64,000 nucleotides of DNA, taken from positions 3,998,001-4,062,000 of the forward strand of contig NZ_CP015880.1 of assembly GCF_000697965.2 (NCBI RefSeq), in the 5' to 3' direction. This DNA comes from Ensifer adhaerens. GTDB taxonomy: Bacteria > Pseudomonadota > Alphaproteobacteria > Rhizobiales > Rhizobiaceae. The notes beneath the pieces were generated by a model. It was not told the origin of the DNA. It saw only the letters and a program-made list of their open reading frames with translations, and did no database searches. The translations under genes and the position numbers were made by a program. The stretch's first letter is position 1, and every line of letters starts with the position of its first letter. Below, piece by piece: positions 39,630 through 49,894 of the stretch.

Positions 39630-40103
39630 TCAGACGCCGGTCGAGCCGAAGCCGCCGGCGCCGCGTGCCGTCTCGCTTGCGCCGTCGGCCTCGCGAACCG
39701 TGACCTGCGTGACCGGTGCGATCACCATCTGGGCGATGCGCATGCCGCGCTCGATGATGAACTCCTCGTCGCCGAGATTGACGAGCAGCACCTTCACTTC
39801 ACCGCGATAGTCGCTGTCGATCGTACCGGGCGTGTTGAGGCAGGTGATGCCGTGCTTGAAGGCGAGGCCAGAGCGCGGGCGGATCTGCGCCTCGTAGCCG
39901 GCGGGCACTTCGAAAATGAAGCCGGTCGGAACGAGGGCGCGCTTGCCGGGGGTGAGCATCAGCGGGCGATCGGCGGGGACGCCCGCGCGCAAATCCATGC
40001 CGGCGGCGCCTGCGGTCTCGTAGGCCGGAAGCTCCAGGCCTTCGCCGTGCGGCAGACGAACGAGGTTGAGGGTCGGGCGGGATAGGGAAGTGTGCGTGCT
40101 CAT
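39630..40103 (-). CDS. dut: Deoxyuridine 5'-triphosphate nucleotidohydrolase
   Basis: Trimeric dUTPase that prevents uracil incorporation and supplies dUMP. 157 aa. All five motifs are present: [48 protein letters not shown] and the C-terminal [10 protein letters not shown] that closes over the active site. The frame opens earlier (40181), but [18 protein letters not shown] is the sensible start. Confidence 0.95.
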   Translation of the reverse strand: MSTHTSLSRPTLNLVRLPHGEGLELPAYETAGAAGMDLRAGVPADRPLMLTPGKRALVPTGFIFEVPAGYEAQIRPRSGLAFKHGITCLNTPGTIDSDYRGEVKVLLVNLGDEEFIIERGMRIAQMVIAPVTQVTVREADGASETARGAGGFGSTGV

Positions 40104-40194
40104 GCCCGCATAAGCCGGGCCACGGGCGCCTCGGTCAATTGCATAATCGGGGCCGAGCCTGTAAAGGACGCGGCAACTCACAGGATTTTACGAC

Positions 40195-41778
40195 ATGGCT
40201 GAAACTCTCGCCGAGGCGGTCTCCCGCCGCCGCACATTTGCGATTATCGCCCACCCGGACGCCGGTAAGACCACGCTCACGGAAAAGTTGCTGCTGTTCG
40301 GCGGTGCCATCCAGCTCGCCGGTGAGGTCAAGGCCAAGAAGGACCGCATCCAGACCCGTTCGGACTGGATGAAGATCGAGCGCGAGCGCGGCATCTCGGT
40401 CGTCACCTCGGTGATGACCTTCGAGTATGGCGGCAACGTCTTCAACATTCTCGATACGCCCGGTCACGAAGACTTCGCCGATGACACCTATCGCACGCTG
40501 ACGGCGGTGGATGCGGCCGTCATGGTCATCGACGCCGCCAAGGGTATCGAACCGCGCACTCTAAAGCTCTTCGAAGTCTGCCGCATGCGCGACATCCCGA
40601 TCATCACCTTCGTCAACAAGATGGACCGCGAAAGCCGCGATCCCTTCGAGATCCTGGATGAGGTCGAGGAGAAGCTGGCGCTCGACTGCGCGCCGGTGAC
40701 CTGGCCGATCGGCCGCTCGAAGACTTTCTGCGGGTCCTACAACCTCGCCGACAACACCGTGCGCGGTTCGGACACGCAGGAAATCCCGACCAAGGTCAAC
40801 GGCCCGGAAATGGCCTCCCATCGCCTGCCGGAAAACGAGCGCGACGCCTTTACCGAAGAGCTGATGCTGGCGATCGAGGCCTGCAAGCCCTTCGACAAGA
40901 AGGCCTTCCTCGAAGGCCATCTGACCCCGGTCTTTTTCGGCTCGGCGCTGCGCAACTTCGGTGTGCGCGATCTCATCAATGCGCTTGGCGACATCGCCCC
41001 GCCACCGCGCGACCAGGTAGCGGATATCCGCACGGTGCATGCGACCGACGACAAGATGACGGCCTTCGTCTTCAAGATCCAGGCCAACATGGACCCGAAC
41101 CATCGCGACCGCATCGCCTTTGCGCGCGTCTGCTCCGGCAAGCTCGAGCGCGGCATGAAGGCGCGCCTGTCGCGCACCGGCAAGCAGCTTGGCCTCAGCG
41201 CCCCGCAGTTCTTCTTCGCCTCGCAGCGCCAACTCGCCGACACGGCTTACGCCGGCGACGTCGTCGGCATCCCGAACCACGGCACGCTCCGTATCGGCGA
41301 CACGCTGACGGAGGGCGAGCCGCTGGTGTTCCAGGGCGTGCCGAACTTCTCGCCGGAAATCCTGCGCCGCGTGCGGCTCGAGGATGCGATGAAGGCGAAG
41401 AAGCTGAAAGAGGCGTTGCAGCAGATGGCGGAAGAAGGCGTCGTGCAGCTCTTCTCGCCGGAAGACGGTTCGCCGGCGATCGTCGGCGTCGTCGGTGCGC
41501 TGCAGCTCGACGTGTTGAAGGAGCGCCTCAGTGCCGAATACGGCCTGCCGGTTTCGTTCGAAATGTCGCGCTTCTCTGTCTGCCGCTGGATTTCGTCCGA
41601 CCAGCCGGCCGAACTCGACAAGTTCGTCACGGCCCGTCGTGGCGACATCGCCCGCGATCTCGATGGCGACCCGGTGTTCCTGGCGCAGGACAGCTTCTCG
41701 CTGCGCTACGAAGCCGAGCGCTATCCGGCGATCAAGATGGTCGCGATCAAGGAATATCACGTCGCCAAGGCGGCCTGA
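40195..41778 (+). CDS. prfC: Peptide chain release factor 3
   Basis: GTPase that recycles RF1/RF2 from the ribosome after termination. 527 aa, normal size. The G1 motif is AHPDAGKTTLTEKLLL (about 20-35), with G3 DTPGHEDFADDTYR and G4 VNKMDRE, followed by the RF3-specific domains (GIPNHGTLRIGDTLTEGE; FAPEVLR-type FSPEILRRVRL). A GC-rich inverted repeat (CCGGCCG/CGGCCGG) without a T-run lies just downstream. Confidence 0.96.
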   Translation: MAETLAEAVSRRRTFAIIAHPDAGKTTLTEKLLLFGGAIQLAGEVKAKKDRIQTRSDWMKIERERGISVVTSVMTFEYGGNVFNILDTPGHEDFADDTYRTLTAVDAAVMVIDAAKGIEPRTLKLFEVCRMRDIPIITFVNKMDRESRDPFEILDEVEEKLALDCAPVTWPIGRSKTFCGSYNLADNTVRGSDTQEIPTKVNGPEMASHRLPENERDAFTEELMLAIEACKPFDKKAFLEGHLTPVFFGSALRNFGVRDLINALGDIAPPPRDQVADIRTVHATDDKMTAFVFKIQANMDPNHRDRIAFARVCSGKLERGMKARLSRTGKQLGLSAPQFFFASQRQLADTAYAGDVVGIPNHGTLRIGDTLTEGEPLVFQGVPNFSPEILRRVRLEDAMKAKKLKEALQQMAEEGVVQLFSPEDGSPAIVGVVGALQLDVLKERLSAEYGLPVSFEMSRFSVCRWISSDQPAELDKFVTARRGDIARDLDGDPVFLAQDSFSLRYEAERYPAIKMVAIKEYHVAKAA

Positions 41779-41853
41779 TTGTCCTGTGTCCGGCCGGTGC
41801 CCAGGCATCGGCCGGTCTCGCGGCGCTCAAACGCCGTTTTCTGAACGAAATCC

Positions 41854-42579
41854 CTAAACCGAAAAATCGAAACGCGGCGACGAACGATCGAGCATGGCGA
41901 TGCTCGGGCGGGCACCCCAGGTCTGTTCGATTGCCTGCGAAAGTGCTGTGAGCAGGCGTTCGGTGTCCTCGCATGCCGTCTTGTGCAGCGCTTCCGCCAC
42001 GATCAGCGCATGCGTCGTCTGCGGCCGGGTGGCCGAAAGACCGCTCTGCCGGTTGGTCCAGCGCCGGGCATGCGCCCGCCCCTCGGCATCGGCGAAGATC
42101 ACTTCGCCTGGTTCGGGGCTCTCCGTTTCTCCTGAGAACGTCAGATAGCGTTCGCTGCCGGCCGCCCGGCGGACGTGCAGAAAACCGCTGACGTGGGAGA
42201 GGTCGAAGACGGCGATCGGAATGGCGAAGGCGAGCGAAGCGGCGTTGCAAAGATCGATCAGCGGATGGATCGACGGCAGGTCGCCTTCCTTGCGGAAGCG
42301 GCGAAGCAAGGCTTCGGCTGCCGAGCGGTATTGTGTCGGCTTCAATCCCATCTTGGCAAAGGTCCGGCGCCACGCCTGGATCTCGGGCAGGTCGCTTTCC
42401 GAACCCGCGCCGAGACGATCATTTGCGCTCGCCTGGAACTGGCGAACATGGTCCTCGACCGAGACGCCGCCATTTATGCCATCGATGAAAAGCGCGCCGG
42501 CGCTCAGCTCCGGGAAATCGCGCCAGATGTCGTCTGCGTGCTGGAAGTGCATGGAAGTCCTCGAATTGGATGCGTTCAT
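41854..42579 (-). CDS. B3/B4 tRNA-binding-domain protein
   Basis: 241 aa with a stand-alone B3/B4 domain like that in the phenylalanyl-tRNA synthetase beta chain: AWRRTFAKMGLKPTQYRSAA, then DLPSIHPLIDLCNAASLAFA and GEVIFADAEGRAHARRW. Such free-standing proteins are thought to edit or bind mischarged tRNA or amino acids. It ends six bases after the upstream EamA gene, so the pair is probably an operon. Confidence 0.85.
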   Translation of the reverse strand: MNASNSRTSMHFQHADDIWRDFPELSAGALFIDGINGGVSVEDHVRQFQASANDRLGAGSESDLPEIQAWRRTFAKMGLKPTQYRSAAEALLRRFRKEGDLPSIHPLIDLCNAASLAFAIPIAVFDLSHVSGFLHVRRAAGSERYLTFSGETESPEPGEVIFADAEGRAHARRWTNRQSGLSATRPQTTHALIVAEALHKTACEDTERLLTALSQAIEQTWGARPSIAMLDRSSPRFDFSV

Positions 42580-42585
42580 TCTGGT

Positions 42586-43503
42586 TCAAACCTCCGCGAC
42601 CGGAAAGGCGCGTGCCGTCCTTCGGCCGGCGAGGATCTGGGGTAGGGTCAGGCCGAGGACGGCGGCGAGCACGCAGCCGATCCCAAGCAATTGAGGGGCG
42701 CCGACCGGCTCGTCGAGCAGGAGAAAGGCGAAGGCGACGGCTGAAACGGGCGCCAGCGCCGTGAAGACGGAGGCCTCGGTGCCGCTTACTTTGGCCGATC
42801 CCGCATACCAGAGCAGGAAGCCGGCAACGGTCGGGATGAGGGCGTAGTAGAGAACCGCAACGATTGCGCCCCTGTCGATCTCGGCCGTCGCATGCGTCTC
42901 GAAGAGCGCAGGGATGATGGCGACCGCGAAGCCGAGGCCGGCCATCAGCGTCGAAAGAGCCAGCGGCGAGATCTCCGTCTTCACGCGCTTGTTGAGAAGG
43001 ATGAACAGGCCTTCGCATATGACGGCGCCAAAGATGAGGGCGATGCCGAGCGGCGAATGGGTGCCGCCTTCGCCGGGCTTGAAGACGATGGTCAGCACGC
43101 CGGCTGCGGCAAGTGCGATCGCCGCAAGCACTTTGCGGTCCGGGCGCTCGCCGAGAAGAAGGATGGCGATGGCGGCGGAAACCACCGGCAGCGTACCGAT
43201 CACCACGCCGGCATCGGTTGCCGAGGTCAGGCTGAGGCCGGCGATCAAAAGCGTCGTATAGCCGACGCTGCCAGCGCCGGCTTGGGCGATGAGGAGAAGC
43301 CAGTCGCGGCCCTTAAGTTTCGGCCATGACGTCCTGGTGAGCCACATCAACAGCAGGAAGAGCGGGAAGGCGACGGCGAAGCGCAGCGCGGTGGCCGTGA
43401 ACGGTGGCAGGCCCGTCGCGATGATCTTGCTGGCGATCACCGTACTACCGACGAGGATCATCGCCAGCGACAGATAGAGATAGCCTTGAAATTTTCCCAA
43501 CAT
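42586..43503 (-). CDS. EamA-family (DMT) transporter
   Basis: 305 aa from MLGKFQGYLYLSLAMILVGS with ten predicted membrane segments in two repeats. Signatures are TATALRFAVAFPLFLLL, GTLPVVSAAIAILLLGERPD and the second-repeat FTALAPVSAVAFAFLLLDEP. Substrate unknown. It is transcribed with the B3/B4 gene. An AraC regulator lies just upstream on the same strand. Confidence 0.88.
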   Translation of the reverse strand: MLGKFQGYLYLSLAMILVGSTVIASKIIATGLPPFTATALRFAVAFPLFLLLMWLTRTSWPKLKGRDWLLLIAQAGAGSVGYTTLLIAGLSLTSATDAGVVIGTLPVVSAAIAILLLGERPDRKVLAAIALAAAGVLTIVFKPGEGGTHSPLGIALIFGAVICEGLFILLNKRVKTEISPLALSTLMAGLGFAVAIIPALFETHATAEIDRGAIVAVLYYALIPTVAGFLLWYAGSAKVSGTEASVFTALAPVSAVAFAFLLLDEPVGAPQLLGIGCVLAAVLGLTLPQILAGRRTARAFPVAEV

Positions 43504-43597
43504 GTCCGTTCTCCGTTGCTCCGCCGCGCTTGTCGCTGCGCAGCCGGTGCAGCAATGCTCCGGGGGAGGGCTCGGGTCTTGAACGGAATTGCGGGCG

Positions 43598-44404
43598 TTA
43601 CTTTTTGGCCTCGGCATAGATGCCCGGCGAGAGGCCATATTTGCTGACGAAGACGCGGGTCATGTGGCTCTGGTCGGCGAAGCCGGCCGCGAACGCGGCC
43701 TCCGCCAGCGGCACGCCACCGCCGATCAGGCGGCGGGCGAGATCGATGCGGCGCTGGACGATATAGGCATGCGGCGTCAGGCCGACGGCGCTTGCGAAAT
43801 TGCGCACCAGTTGAAAGCGGCTGAGCCCGGCTTCGGCGGCGAGATCGGCGAGCGTGATCGCGGCCGTCGGATCGTCGTCGATCATCGTCTTGGCCGCCGT
43901 GACTGTTGCCGGCCGTTCACGCTGGTGTCGCCTGCCGGTGGCAAGAACGCCTGCAAGCAGCAGCAGGAGCTGCTCCTCGTGCCGGATGGCGTCGCCCATG
44001 GCCGTCGGATCAGTGATGGCCGCAAACAGTGCCCGAAAGTGATCTGCGACCTCCCGGTCGTGGAAGGCGGGGGCAGTGAACTCGCCGGAATGCGCGCGGC
44101 CCTGGCTGATATCCTCGGCGGCAGTCGCGATGACCGAGGGATCGAAGTAGAGCATGCGCCAGGCGCGGCCGGCATCACCGATCGGCGTTCCGTCATGCAC
44201 CTCGCCGGGGTTGACGGTGATCATGTCGCCGGCGCCGGCTTCGACCATGCCGCGGCCGCTGAGCGACTTCTGCGCGCCCTGATAGATGAGACCGATGCCG
44301 AACTGATCGTGCGTGTGGCGGGCGAAGGACTGGCGCGTTTCGGCCTCGACAGCGTCTATGCCCGCGGCGGCACTGCGCAGCATACTGATCTTGCCCTTCG
44401 CCAT
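43598..44404 (-). CDS. AraC-family transcriptional regulator
   Basis: 268 aa from the ATG at 44404 (another ATG, MLRSAAAG, is at 44383). An N-terminal cupin-like sensor (about 15-120; HTHDQFGIGLIYQGAQKSL, PGEVHDGTP) precedes a C-terminal double HTH (ITLADLAAEAGLSRFQLVR; AEAAFAAGFADQSHMTRVF). It probably controls the adjacent EamA transporter; the effector is unknown. Confidence 0.9.
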   Translation of the reverse strand: MAKGKISMLRSAAAGIDAVEAETRQSFARHTHDQFGIGLIYQGAQKSLSGRGMVEAGAGDMITVNPGEVHDGTPIGDAGRAWRMLYFDPSVIATAAEDISQGRAHSGEFTAPAFHDREVADHFRALFAAITDPTAMGDAIRHEEQLLLLLAGVLATGRRHQRERPATVTAAKTMIDDDPTAAITLADLAAEAGLSRFQLVRNFASAVGLTPHAYIVQRRIDLARRLIGGGVPLAEAAFAAGFADQSHMTRVFVSKYGLSPGIYAEAKK

Positions 44405-44604
44405 CCCGCGCGCCTGCTCCGTTCTCCAGCTTTGTCTTGTACACCGCGGCGCCGCATCCGGCCATCGCAATGACGCCTCATGACGCCTCCTGCTCCGGCT
44501 GACATCGGTGGGTCGCAGAAACTTTCATCTTTCCGGCGTTGCAATCACCGGCCGCATCCTTACGTTGCGGTGCCGGGCGGCTGAGACAATAGGAGATGGT
44601 CGAA

Positions 44605-45300
44605 ATGCTGGATCTTCGTGTTCACTTTCTCGAAGCGGACGGGTCTCTGGCGCCGTGGCACGAACGAATACGGGAGGCCGTGCGGGAAACCGCCGAGCGT
44701 GTCGGCGCGGCGGTTTCTGCCTCGGACAGCGCCGCCCCCATCGATGTCCTCGTCGAGTATCGTGCGGGCGAGACGATCCCTGAACTCGGTGTTGCGGGCG
44801 CCTGCTACCGCAGGGCGCTGGTCTTCTTCACGGTCGATCCCGGCAACGAGAATTTCGAGGCGAGCCTTAGTGCGGGAGAAGTGCGCAAATTGCTGACGCA
44901 CGAACTGCATCATTCCTTTCGCCACGCGACCTGCGGCTATGGTTCCAAGCTCGGCGAAGCGCTGGTCAGCGAGGGGCTGGCCGATGCTTTCGATGCCGAG
45001 ATCAACGGCGGCGACGGCCATGTGTGGAATCATGCGCTCAACGCCGCGGATTGGGAAAGCTTGTTGGAGCGCGCCGAACGAGAGCTTTGGACCGAGACCT
45101 ATGATCACGCAGGCTGGTTCTTTGGCACCGATCGATCTCTGCCGCGCTGGGCCGGCTACACGATCGGCTATCATCTGGTGAAGACTTATCTTGCTGTCAA
45201 TCCGCAGGCGCGCCCATCGCAGATGACGGCGACGCCGGCATCGGCCGTGATCGGCGAAGCATGGGCGCCGTTCAAGGATCGTCTGCTCGTCGCCGCATGA
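44605..45300 (+). CDS. DUF2268-like predicted zinc metallopeptidase
   Basis: 231 aa from the ATG at 44605. AGGAG lies about nine bases upstream, whereas the ATG at 44596 is too close to it. The zinc motif HELHHSFRH is at about residue 100, with a downstream SEGLADAFDAEI supplying a likely third Glu ligand. There is no signal peptide. The family is built like the C-terminal domain of DUF2268 proteases. No substrate can be suggested. Confidence 0.75.
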   Translation: MLDLRVHFLEADGSLAPWHERIREAVRETAERVGAAVSASDSAAPIDVLVEYRAGETIPELGVAGACYRRALVFFTVDPGNENFEASLSAGEVRKLLTHELHHSFRHATCGYGSKLGEALVSEGLADAFDAEINGGDGHVWNHALNAADWESLLERAERELWTETYDHAGWFFGTDRSLPRWAGYTIGYHLVKTYLAVNPQARPSQMTATPASAVIGEAWAPFKDRLLVAA

Positions 45301-45318
45301 TGGTTCAGGCCGAGATGG

Positions 45319-45738
45319 CTAAGCGTGAGACGCCTCGTCGCGATCGCGGCCCGGCAGCTTCCTGACGTCGCCGATCCAGGGCAACGCCGAGGAACACCAG
45401 ATCTGTGACCGCGGTCTGAGCTGCCGGCGCTGGTTGATCGTTCCCACCCGGATGCCAACCTCCAGCGCGTCCTCGTCGGTGCCGGTCGTGTAGATCGGCG
45501 AGCCGCAGTTCGGGCAGAAGAACTGCAGCCGCTGCCGCCCGTTTGCGCCGATCTTCACATAGAGCTTCGGTTCGCCGCCGGTCAGCCGAAAGTTCTCCCG
45601 TTCCGTGCCCGCGGTGACGCGGTAGGCCGATCCCGTCAGTTGCTGGCAATCGGTGCAATGGCAGATCCCGACATCGGCCGGGTCGATCTCCGCCTCGTAG
45701 GTGACGAAGCCGCAGTGGCATTGCCCGTCGATATGCAT
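45319..45738 (-). CDS. GFA-family (glutathione-dependent formaldehyde-activating-like) protein
   Basis: 139 aa with the zinc-cysteine pattern of the GFA fold: GQCHCGFVTYE, ICHCTDCQQLTGSAYRV and FFCPNCGSPIYT. AGGGAGG precedes the ATG. Many family members have no proven link to formaldehyde, so the name describes fold only. It converges on the DUF2268-like gene. Confidence 0.88.
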   Translation of the reverse strand: MHIDGQCHCGFVTYEAEIDPADVGICHCTDCQQLTGSAYRVTAGTERENFRLTGGEPKLYVKIGANGRQRLQFFCPNCGSPIYTTGTDEDALEVGIRVGTINQRRQLRPRSQIWCSSALPWIGDVRKLPGRDRDEASHA

Positions 45739-45907
45739 GGAGCCCTCCCTGAAAGCGGGAAAGCTAGGGCGGTCCGGGCGAAAGGCTATGCCGCTCTCAT
45801 CCGCCCGAAGCCTCATTGGGCGATCGGGCTCAAGGATCGCAGCGTCTCGCCCCGCCGTTCGGCATGGACGGAGAGCGGTGGAGCGCCACCGTTTGGTTCG
45901 CCGCCGC

Positions 45908-46708
45908 TTACACGCCGGTAAACAGCCACTCGTGTTCGCGGGCGTTGTGGAACTTCCAGATGCGCTTCGGTCCGGCCATGACGTTGAGATAATAGACGTC
46001 GTAGCCGTGCACGGCAGCGACCGGATGATAGCCCCTCGGCACCAGCGTCACGTCGCCGTCCTCGACTGCCATGGTCTCGTCGAGCGAGCGATCGTCGGTA
46101 TAGACGCGTTGCATCGCAAAGCCCTGGGGCGGGTTCAGCCGGTGGTAATAGGTCTCTTCCAGATAGCTCTCGGCCGGCAGGTCGTCCTGGTCGTGCTTGT
46201 GCGGGGGGTAGGAGGAAGTATGGCCACCGGGCGTGATCACCTCGACGACGAGCAGCGACTGCGCCGAGCCGTCATCTTCCGGCATGATGTTGGTGACGTA
46301 GCGGGTGTTGGTACCCTTGCCGCGGGTCATCTGCGGATGGGTGCCCGGTGCGATCACCTTCGCCTTGAAGCCGTCGCCGCCCGGGGCCGAGCAGATGGCA
46401 AGGTCGAGGTCGGAGGTGGCCGTTGCTTGCCAGCGGCTGCCCTTCGGCACGTAGACGGCATAGGGCTGGCCCTCGAAGGGGGTCATGCGCTCGCCGAGCT
46501 CGCCGAGGCTTTCGCCGTCGACGGCGACCTTCGCCTTGCCGGACACGAGCACCAGGCAGGTTTCCTTGTCGCCGGTCTCGCCCTCGGTCGTCTCGCCCGC
46601 TTTCAGCCGTTCCAGCGCGAAGCCGACATAGGTCCAGCCGGCGCTCTCCGGCGTCACGTTTTGCATGAGGCCCGATTTGGCCTTCGGTTTGACGAGCAGC
46701 TTGGACAT
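45908..46708 (-). CDS. iolB: 5-deoxy-glucuronate isomerase
   Basis: Converts 5-deoxy-D-glucuronate to 2-deoxy-5-keto-D-gluconate in myo-inositol breakdown. 266 aa, bicupin fold. TPGGHTSSYPPHKHDQDDLP contains the metal-binding His residues, with Glu in EETYYHRLNPPQGFAMQRVY and His in LVPRGYHPV. Last gene of the iol cluster. Start MSKLLVKPKAKSG is preferred over the in-frame ATG at 46765. Confidence 0.94.
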   Translation of the reverse strand: MSKLLVKPKAKSGLMQNVTPESAGWTYVGFALERLKAGETTEGETGDKETCLVLVSGKAKVAVDGESLGELGERMTPFEGQPYAVYVPKGSRWQATATSDLDLAICSAPGGDGFKAKVIAPGTHPQMTRGKGTNTRYVTNIMPEDDGSAQSLLVVEVITPGGHTSSYPPHKHDQDDLPAESYLEETYYHRLNPPQGFAMQRVYTDDRSLDETMAVEDGDVTLVPRGYHPVAAVHGYDVYYLNVMAGPKRIWKFHNAREHEWLFTGV

Positions 46709-46770
46709 GTCGATCTCCCTGATACTTTTTCTGGAGCCGCGCCGAATGGTTGGCCTGCCCCTCACCCTAG

Positions 46771-46912
46771 CCCTCTCCCCGCTTACGGGGAGAGGGGATT
46801 TTCGGAGTTTGCGTCGCGCTCCCCACCTCTACGTCGCGAGGGACCGGAGGGCGCGGCCTATCCCTTCACCCCGCCGGCGGGGAGAAGGTGGCGGCAGCCG
46901 GATGAGGGCCTC
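46771..46912. repeat. Palindromic intergenic repeats between iolB and iolE
   Basis: CCCTCTCCCCG/CGGGGAGAGGG (46771-46797), then CCTTCACCCCGCC/GGCGGGGAGAAGG and GGTGGCGGCAGCCGGATGAG up to 46912. The last block recurs in reverse orientation at 55359-55381. They resemble rhizobial intergenic mosaic elements. They fill the 261-base gap. Confidence 0.65.
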
Positions 46913-46969
46913 CCTCACCGTGCGGATGAGGGGCACGCCCCGCGAAGTCCGGCGACCGAAAGTGACGGC

Positions 46970-47869
46970 TTACTTGTCGAGCCCGGCTTCCTTTGCGAAG
47001 GCCTTCAGCGACTTCAACCCAAGTGACTGGTATTCGAAAGGGTTGCGCACGGCCGAATCCTGTTCCGCCTCGATCACCAGCCAGCCGGAATAATCGTGCT
47101 CGGCGGCGATCTTCAGTACGGGCAGGAAGTCGACGCCGCCTTCGCTGTCGCCGGGAACCGTGAAGACGCCACGGCGCACGCCTTCGAGGAAGGAGAGGCC
47201 TTCGCCCTCGACGACCTTGCGGACAGCGGGACGCACGTTCTTGCAATGGATGTGGCGCACGCGGTGCATGTATTTCTTCGCGACCTCGGCCGGATCGGAA
47301 CCGCCGAACCAGGCGTGGCCGGTGTCGAGCAGCAACTTGGTCGCCGGGCCGGTGTTCTGCATCAGGAGATCGATTTCCTCACCGGTCTGGACGATCGTGC
47401 CCATGTGGTGATGGTAGACGAGGTCGATGCCCTGGTCGGCACAATATTGCGCGATCGCTTCGAGGTCGGCGCCGAACTTCTTCCACTGGTCGGCCGGCAG
47501 CACCGGCTTGTCGTTGGCGACCGACTTTCCGTCGTCGCCATGGATGGCGTTCGAGGTTTCGCAGACGATTGCCACCTTGCAGCCATTGTGCTTCAGGAGA
47601 TCGAGATGCGGCTGGATCGCCTTCTTCTCGGCCTCGACGTCGTGGGTGAGCAGGTTGGTCGAGTGCCAGCCGGAGACGAAGACGAGATCGTAGGAGCCGA
47701 GCTTCTGCTTCAGTGCTTCCGGATCGGACGGCATCTTGTGGCCCTTCTCGATGCCGTCGAAGCCGATCTTCTGGCAATCGGACAGGCAGTCCTCGAGCGT
47801 CAAATGCGCGCCGATCGAATGATCGTCGTCGTTGCTCCAGGCGATCGGGTTAGTTCCGTAGCGGATCAT
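46970..47869 (-). CDS. iolE: Myo-inosose-2 dehydratase
   Basis: Dehydrates 2-keto-myo-inositol to the diketone intermediate. 299 aa TIM-barrel of the xylose-isomerase-like family, starting [20 protein letters not shown]. Motifs are [31 protein letters not shown] and the C-terminal [19 protein letters not shown]. It lies between iolD and iolB. Confidence 0.94.
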   Translation of the reverse strand: MIRYGTNPIAWSNDDDHSIGAHLTLEDCLSDCQKIGFDGIEKGHKMPSDPEALKQKLGSYDLVFVSGWHSTNLLTHDVEAEKKAIQPHLDLLKHNGCKVAIVCETSNAIHGDDGKSVANDKPVLPADQWKKFGADLEAIAQYCADQGIDLVYHHHMGTIVQTGEEIDLLMQNTGPATKLLLDTGHAWFGGSDPAEVAKKYMHRVRHIHCKNVRPAVRKVVEGEGLSFLEGVRRGVFTVPGDSEGGVDFLPVLKIAAEHDYSGWLVIEAEQDSAVRNPFEYQSLGLKSLKAFAKEAGLDK

Positions 47870-47967
47870 GTCTTTCACTTTCTGATGCCATCCGCGGAAG
47901 GCGGATGTTTTGTGAGCATAAACGGGAAAAGCGCCCGCGCGAAAACGCGGGCGCCGAAAGGGCAATC

Positions 47968-49821
47968 TTAGCCGAAGCGCTGTGCGGCGAGCGCCTTCTC
48001 ATAACCCTCGCGCGCCGCGTTGACCTGGGCGCGGCCCGAGACCTCGGGCACTGCGACATCCCACCAGTGGCCGCCGGCCTCGGTCGTGATCAGCGGATCG
48101 GTGTCGATGACGATCACGGTCGTGCGCGTCTCGCTCGCGGTCTCCTTGAGCGCTGCTTCGAGCTCGGAGATCGAGCCGACCTTGCGGGTGACGGCGCCCA
48201 TCGCGCCGGCATGCGCCGCGAAGTCGATCTGCGGCAGTTCGACGTGATGGGTGTCCTTCAAGAGATTGTTGAAGTTGGCGCCACCGGTGCCCATCTGCAG
48301 TCGGTTGATGCAGCCGTAGCCGGCATTGTCGAGCAGCACGATCGTGAACTTGGCGCCAAGCATGATCGAAGAGGCGATCTCCGAATTCAGCATCATGTAG
48401 CTGCCGTCACCGACCATGACGATCACGTCGCTCTCGGGCTTGGCGAGCTTGACGCCGAGACCGCCGGCAACTTCGTAACCCATGGTCGAGAAGCCGTATT
48501 CCATGTGGTAGCCGCCGGGCTCTTCCGCCTGCCAGAGCTTGTGCAACTCACCGGGTAGACCGCCGGCGGCGCAGACGAGCGTCGTGTTCTTGCCGCCGCG
48601 GGCGCGCTGCACGGCGCCGATCACCTGGGCGTCGGAGGGAAGGGCCGCATTGGTCGTGGCCGTCGCCTTGTCGGCCGCCGCCAGCCATTCCGCCTTGCCG
48701 GCCTTGGCCTTCGCGGTCCAGCTCGGATCGGCCTTGTGGCCGCCAAGACCGCCGGAGATGCGGTTGAGACCGGCGCGGGCGTCTGCGATCAGCGGCAGGC
48801 CGTTGTGTTTGCCGGCGTCGAAAGGCTGAACGTTGAGGCCGATGATCTTCAGGCCCTCGTTCTTGAAGAGCGCCCAGGAACCGGTCGTGAAGTCCTGCAG
48901 GCGCGAGCCGACGGCGAGAACCACGTCGGCATCCTCGGCAAGCGCGTTGGAGGCGGTGGTGCCGGTCACGCCGACCGAGCCCATGTTGAGCGAATGCGAA
49001 TGCGGCAGCGCCGACTTGCCGGCCTGCGTCTCGACCACGGGAATGCCGTGGCGTTCGGCGAAATCGCCGAGCTCCTTGCTCGCTTCGGAATAGAGCACGC
49101 CGCCGCCGGCGATGATGATCGGCTTCTTTGCTTCCTTCACCGCCGCGATCGCCGTCGCCAGTTCGTCGAGATCCGGCTCGACGCGGCGCGGCACCCAGAC
49201 CTTCTCGTCGAAGAAGTTTTCCGGATAGTCATAGGCTTCCGCCTGCACGTCCTGGCAGAGCGACAGCGTCACCGGGCCGCAATCGGCCGGATCCGTCAGC
49301 ACCTGCATGGCGCGGCGCAGCGCCGGGATGATCTGTTCGGGCCGGCTGATGCGGTCGAAGTAGCGCGAGACCGGGCGGAAGCAGTCGTTCGCCGAGATCG
49401 TGCCGTCGCCGAAGCTTTCCACCTGCTGCAGCACCGGATCGGGGCGGCGGTTGGCGAACACATCGCCGGGCAGGAAGAGGACCGGCAGGCGGTTGACATG
49501 GGCGAGTGCTGCCGAGGTCACCATGTTGAGCGCGCCGGGGCCGATCGAGGTGGTGCAGGCCATGAAGCGGCGGCGGAAGCTCGCCTTGGCAAAGGCGATC
49601 GCCGCATTCGCCATGCCCTGTTCGTTCTGGGCGCGGTAGGTCGGCAGCGTGTCCTTGATCGCGTGCAGCGCTTCGCCGACGCCGGCGACGTTGCCATGGC
49701 CGAAGATGGCGAAGACGCCGCCGAAGATCGGCACCTTCTTGCCTTCGATGACGGTCATCTGGCGGGTCAGGAACCGCGCCACGGCCTGGGCCATAGTCAG
49801 GCGCACGGTCTTCTGGCTCAT
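47968..49821 (-). CDS. iolD: 3D-(3,5/4)-trihydroxycyclohexane-1,2-dione hydrolase
   Basis: Thiamine-diphosphate enzyme that opens the inositol ring. 617 aa. The N-terminal ThDP-PYR domain has the Glu in [18 protein letters not shown], there is a central domain, and the C-terminal ThDP-binding motif is [16 protein letters not shown] with the Asn in [14 protein letters not shown]. The ATG at 49821 ([10 protein letters not shown]) is preferred over longer frames. It lies between iolC and iolE. Confidence 0.95.
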   Translation of the reverse strand: MSQKTVRLTMAQAVARFLTRQMTVIEGKKVPIFGGVFAIFGHGNVAGVGEALHAIKDTLPTYRAQNEQGMANAAIAFAKASFRRRFMACTTSIGPGALNMVTSAALAHVNRLPVLFLPGDVFANRRPDPVLQQVESFGDGTISANDCFRPVSRYFDRISRPEQIIPALRRAMQVLTDPADCGPVTLSLCQDVQAEAYDYPENFFDEKVWVPRRVEPDLDELATAIAAVKEAKKPIIIAGGGVLYSEASKELGDFAERHGIPVVETQAGKSALPHSHSLNMGSVGVTGTTASNALAEDADVVLAVGSRLQDFTTGSWALFKNEGLKIIGLNVQPFDAGKHNGLPLIADARAGLNRISGGLGGHKADPSWTAKAKAGKAEWLAAADKATATTNAALPSDAQVIGAVQRARGGKNTTLVCAAGGLPGELHKLWQAEEPGGYHMEYGFSTMGYEVAGGLGVKLAKPESDVIVMVGDGSYMMLNSEIASSIMLGAKFTIVLLDNAGYGCINRLQMGTGGANFNNLLKDTHHVELPQIDFAAHAGAMGAVTRKVGSISELEAALKETASETRTTVIVIDTDPLITTEAGGHWWDVAVPEVSGRAQVNAAREGYEKALAAQRFG

Positions 49822-49894
49822 AATCTGTTTCCTCCTCGTGGCGGAATCGTCCCGTTCCGCCCTGTCCGGCATTATCGACTGATATCTGTCGATC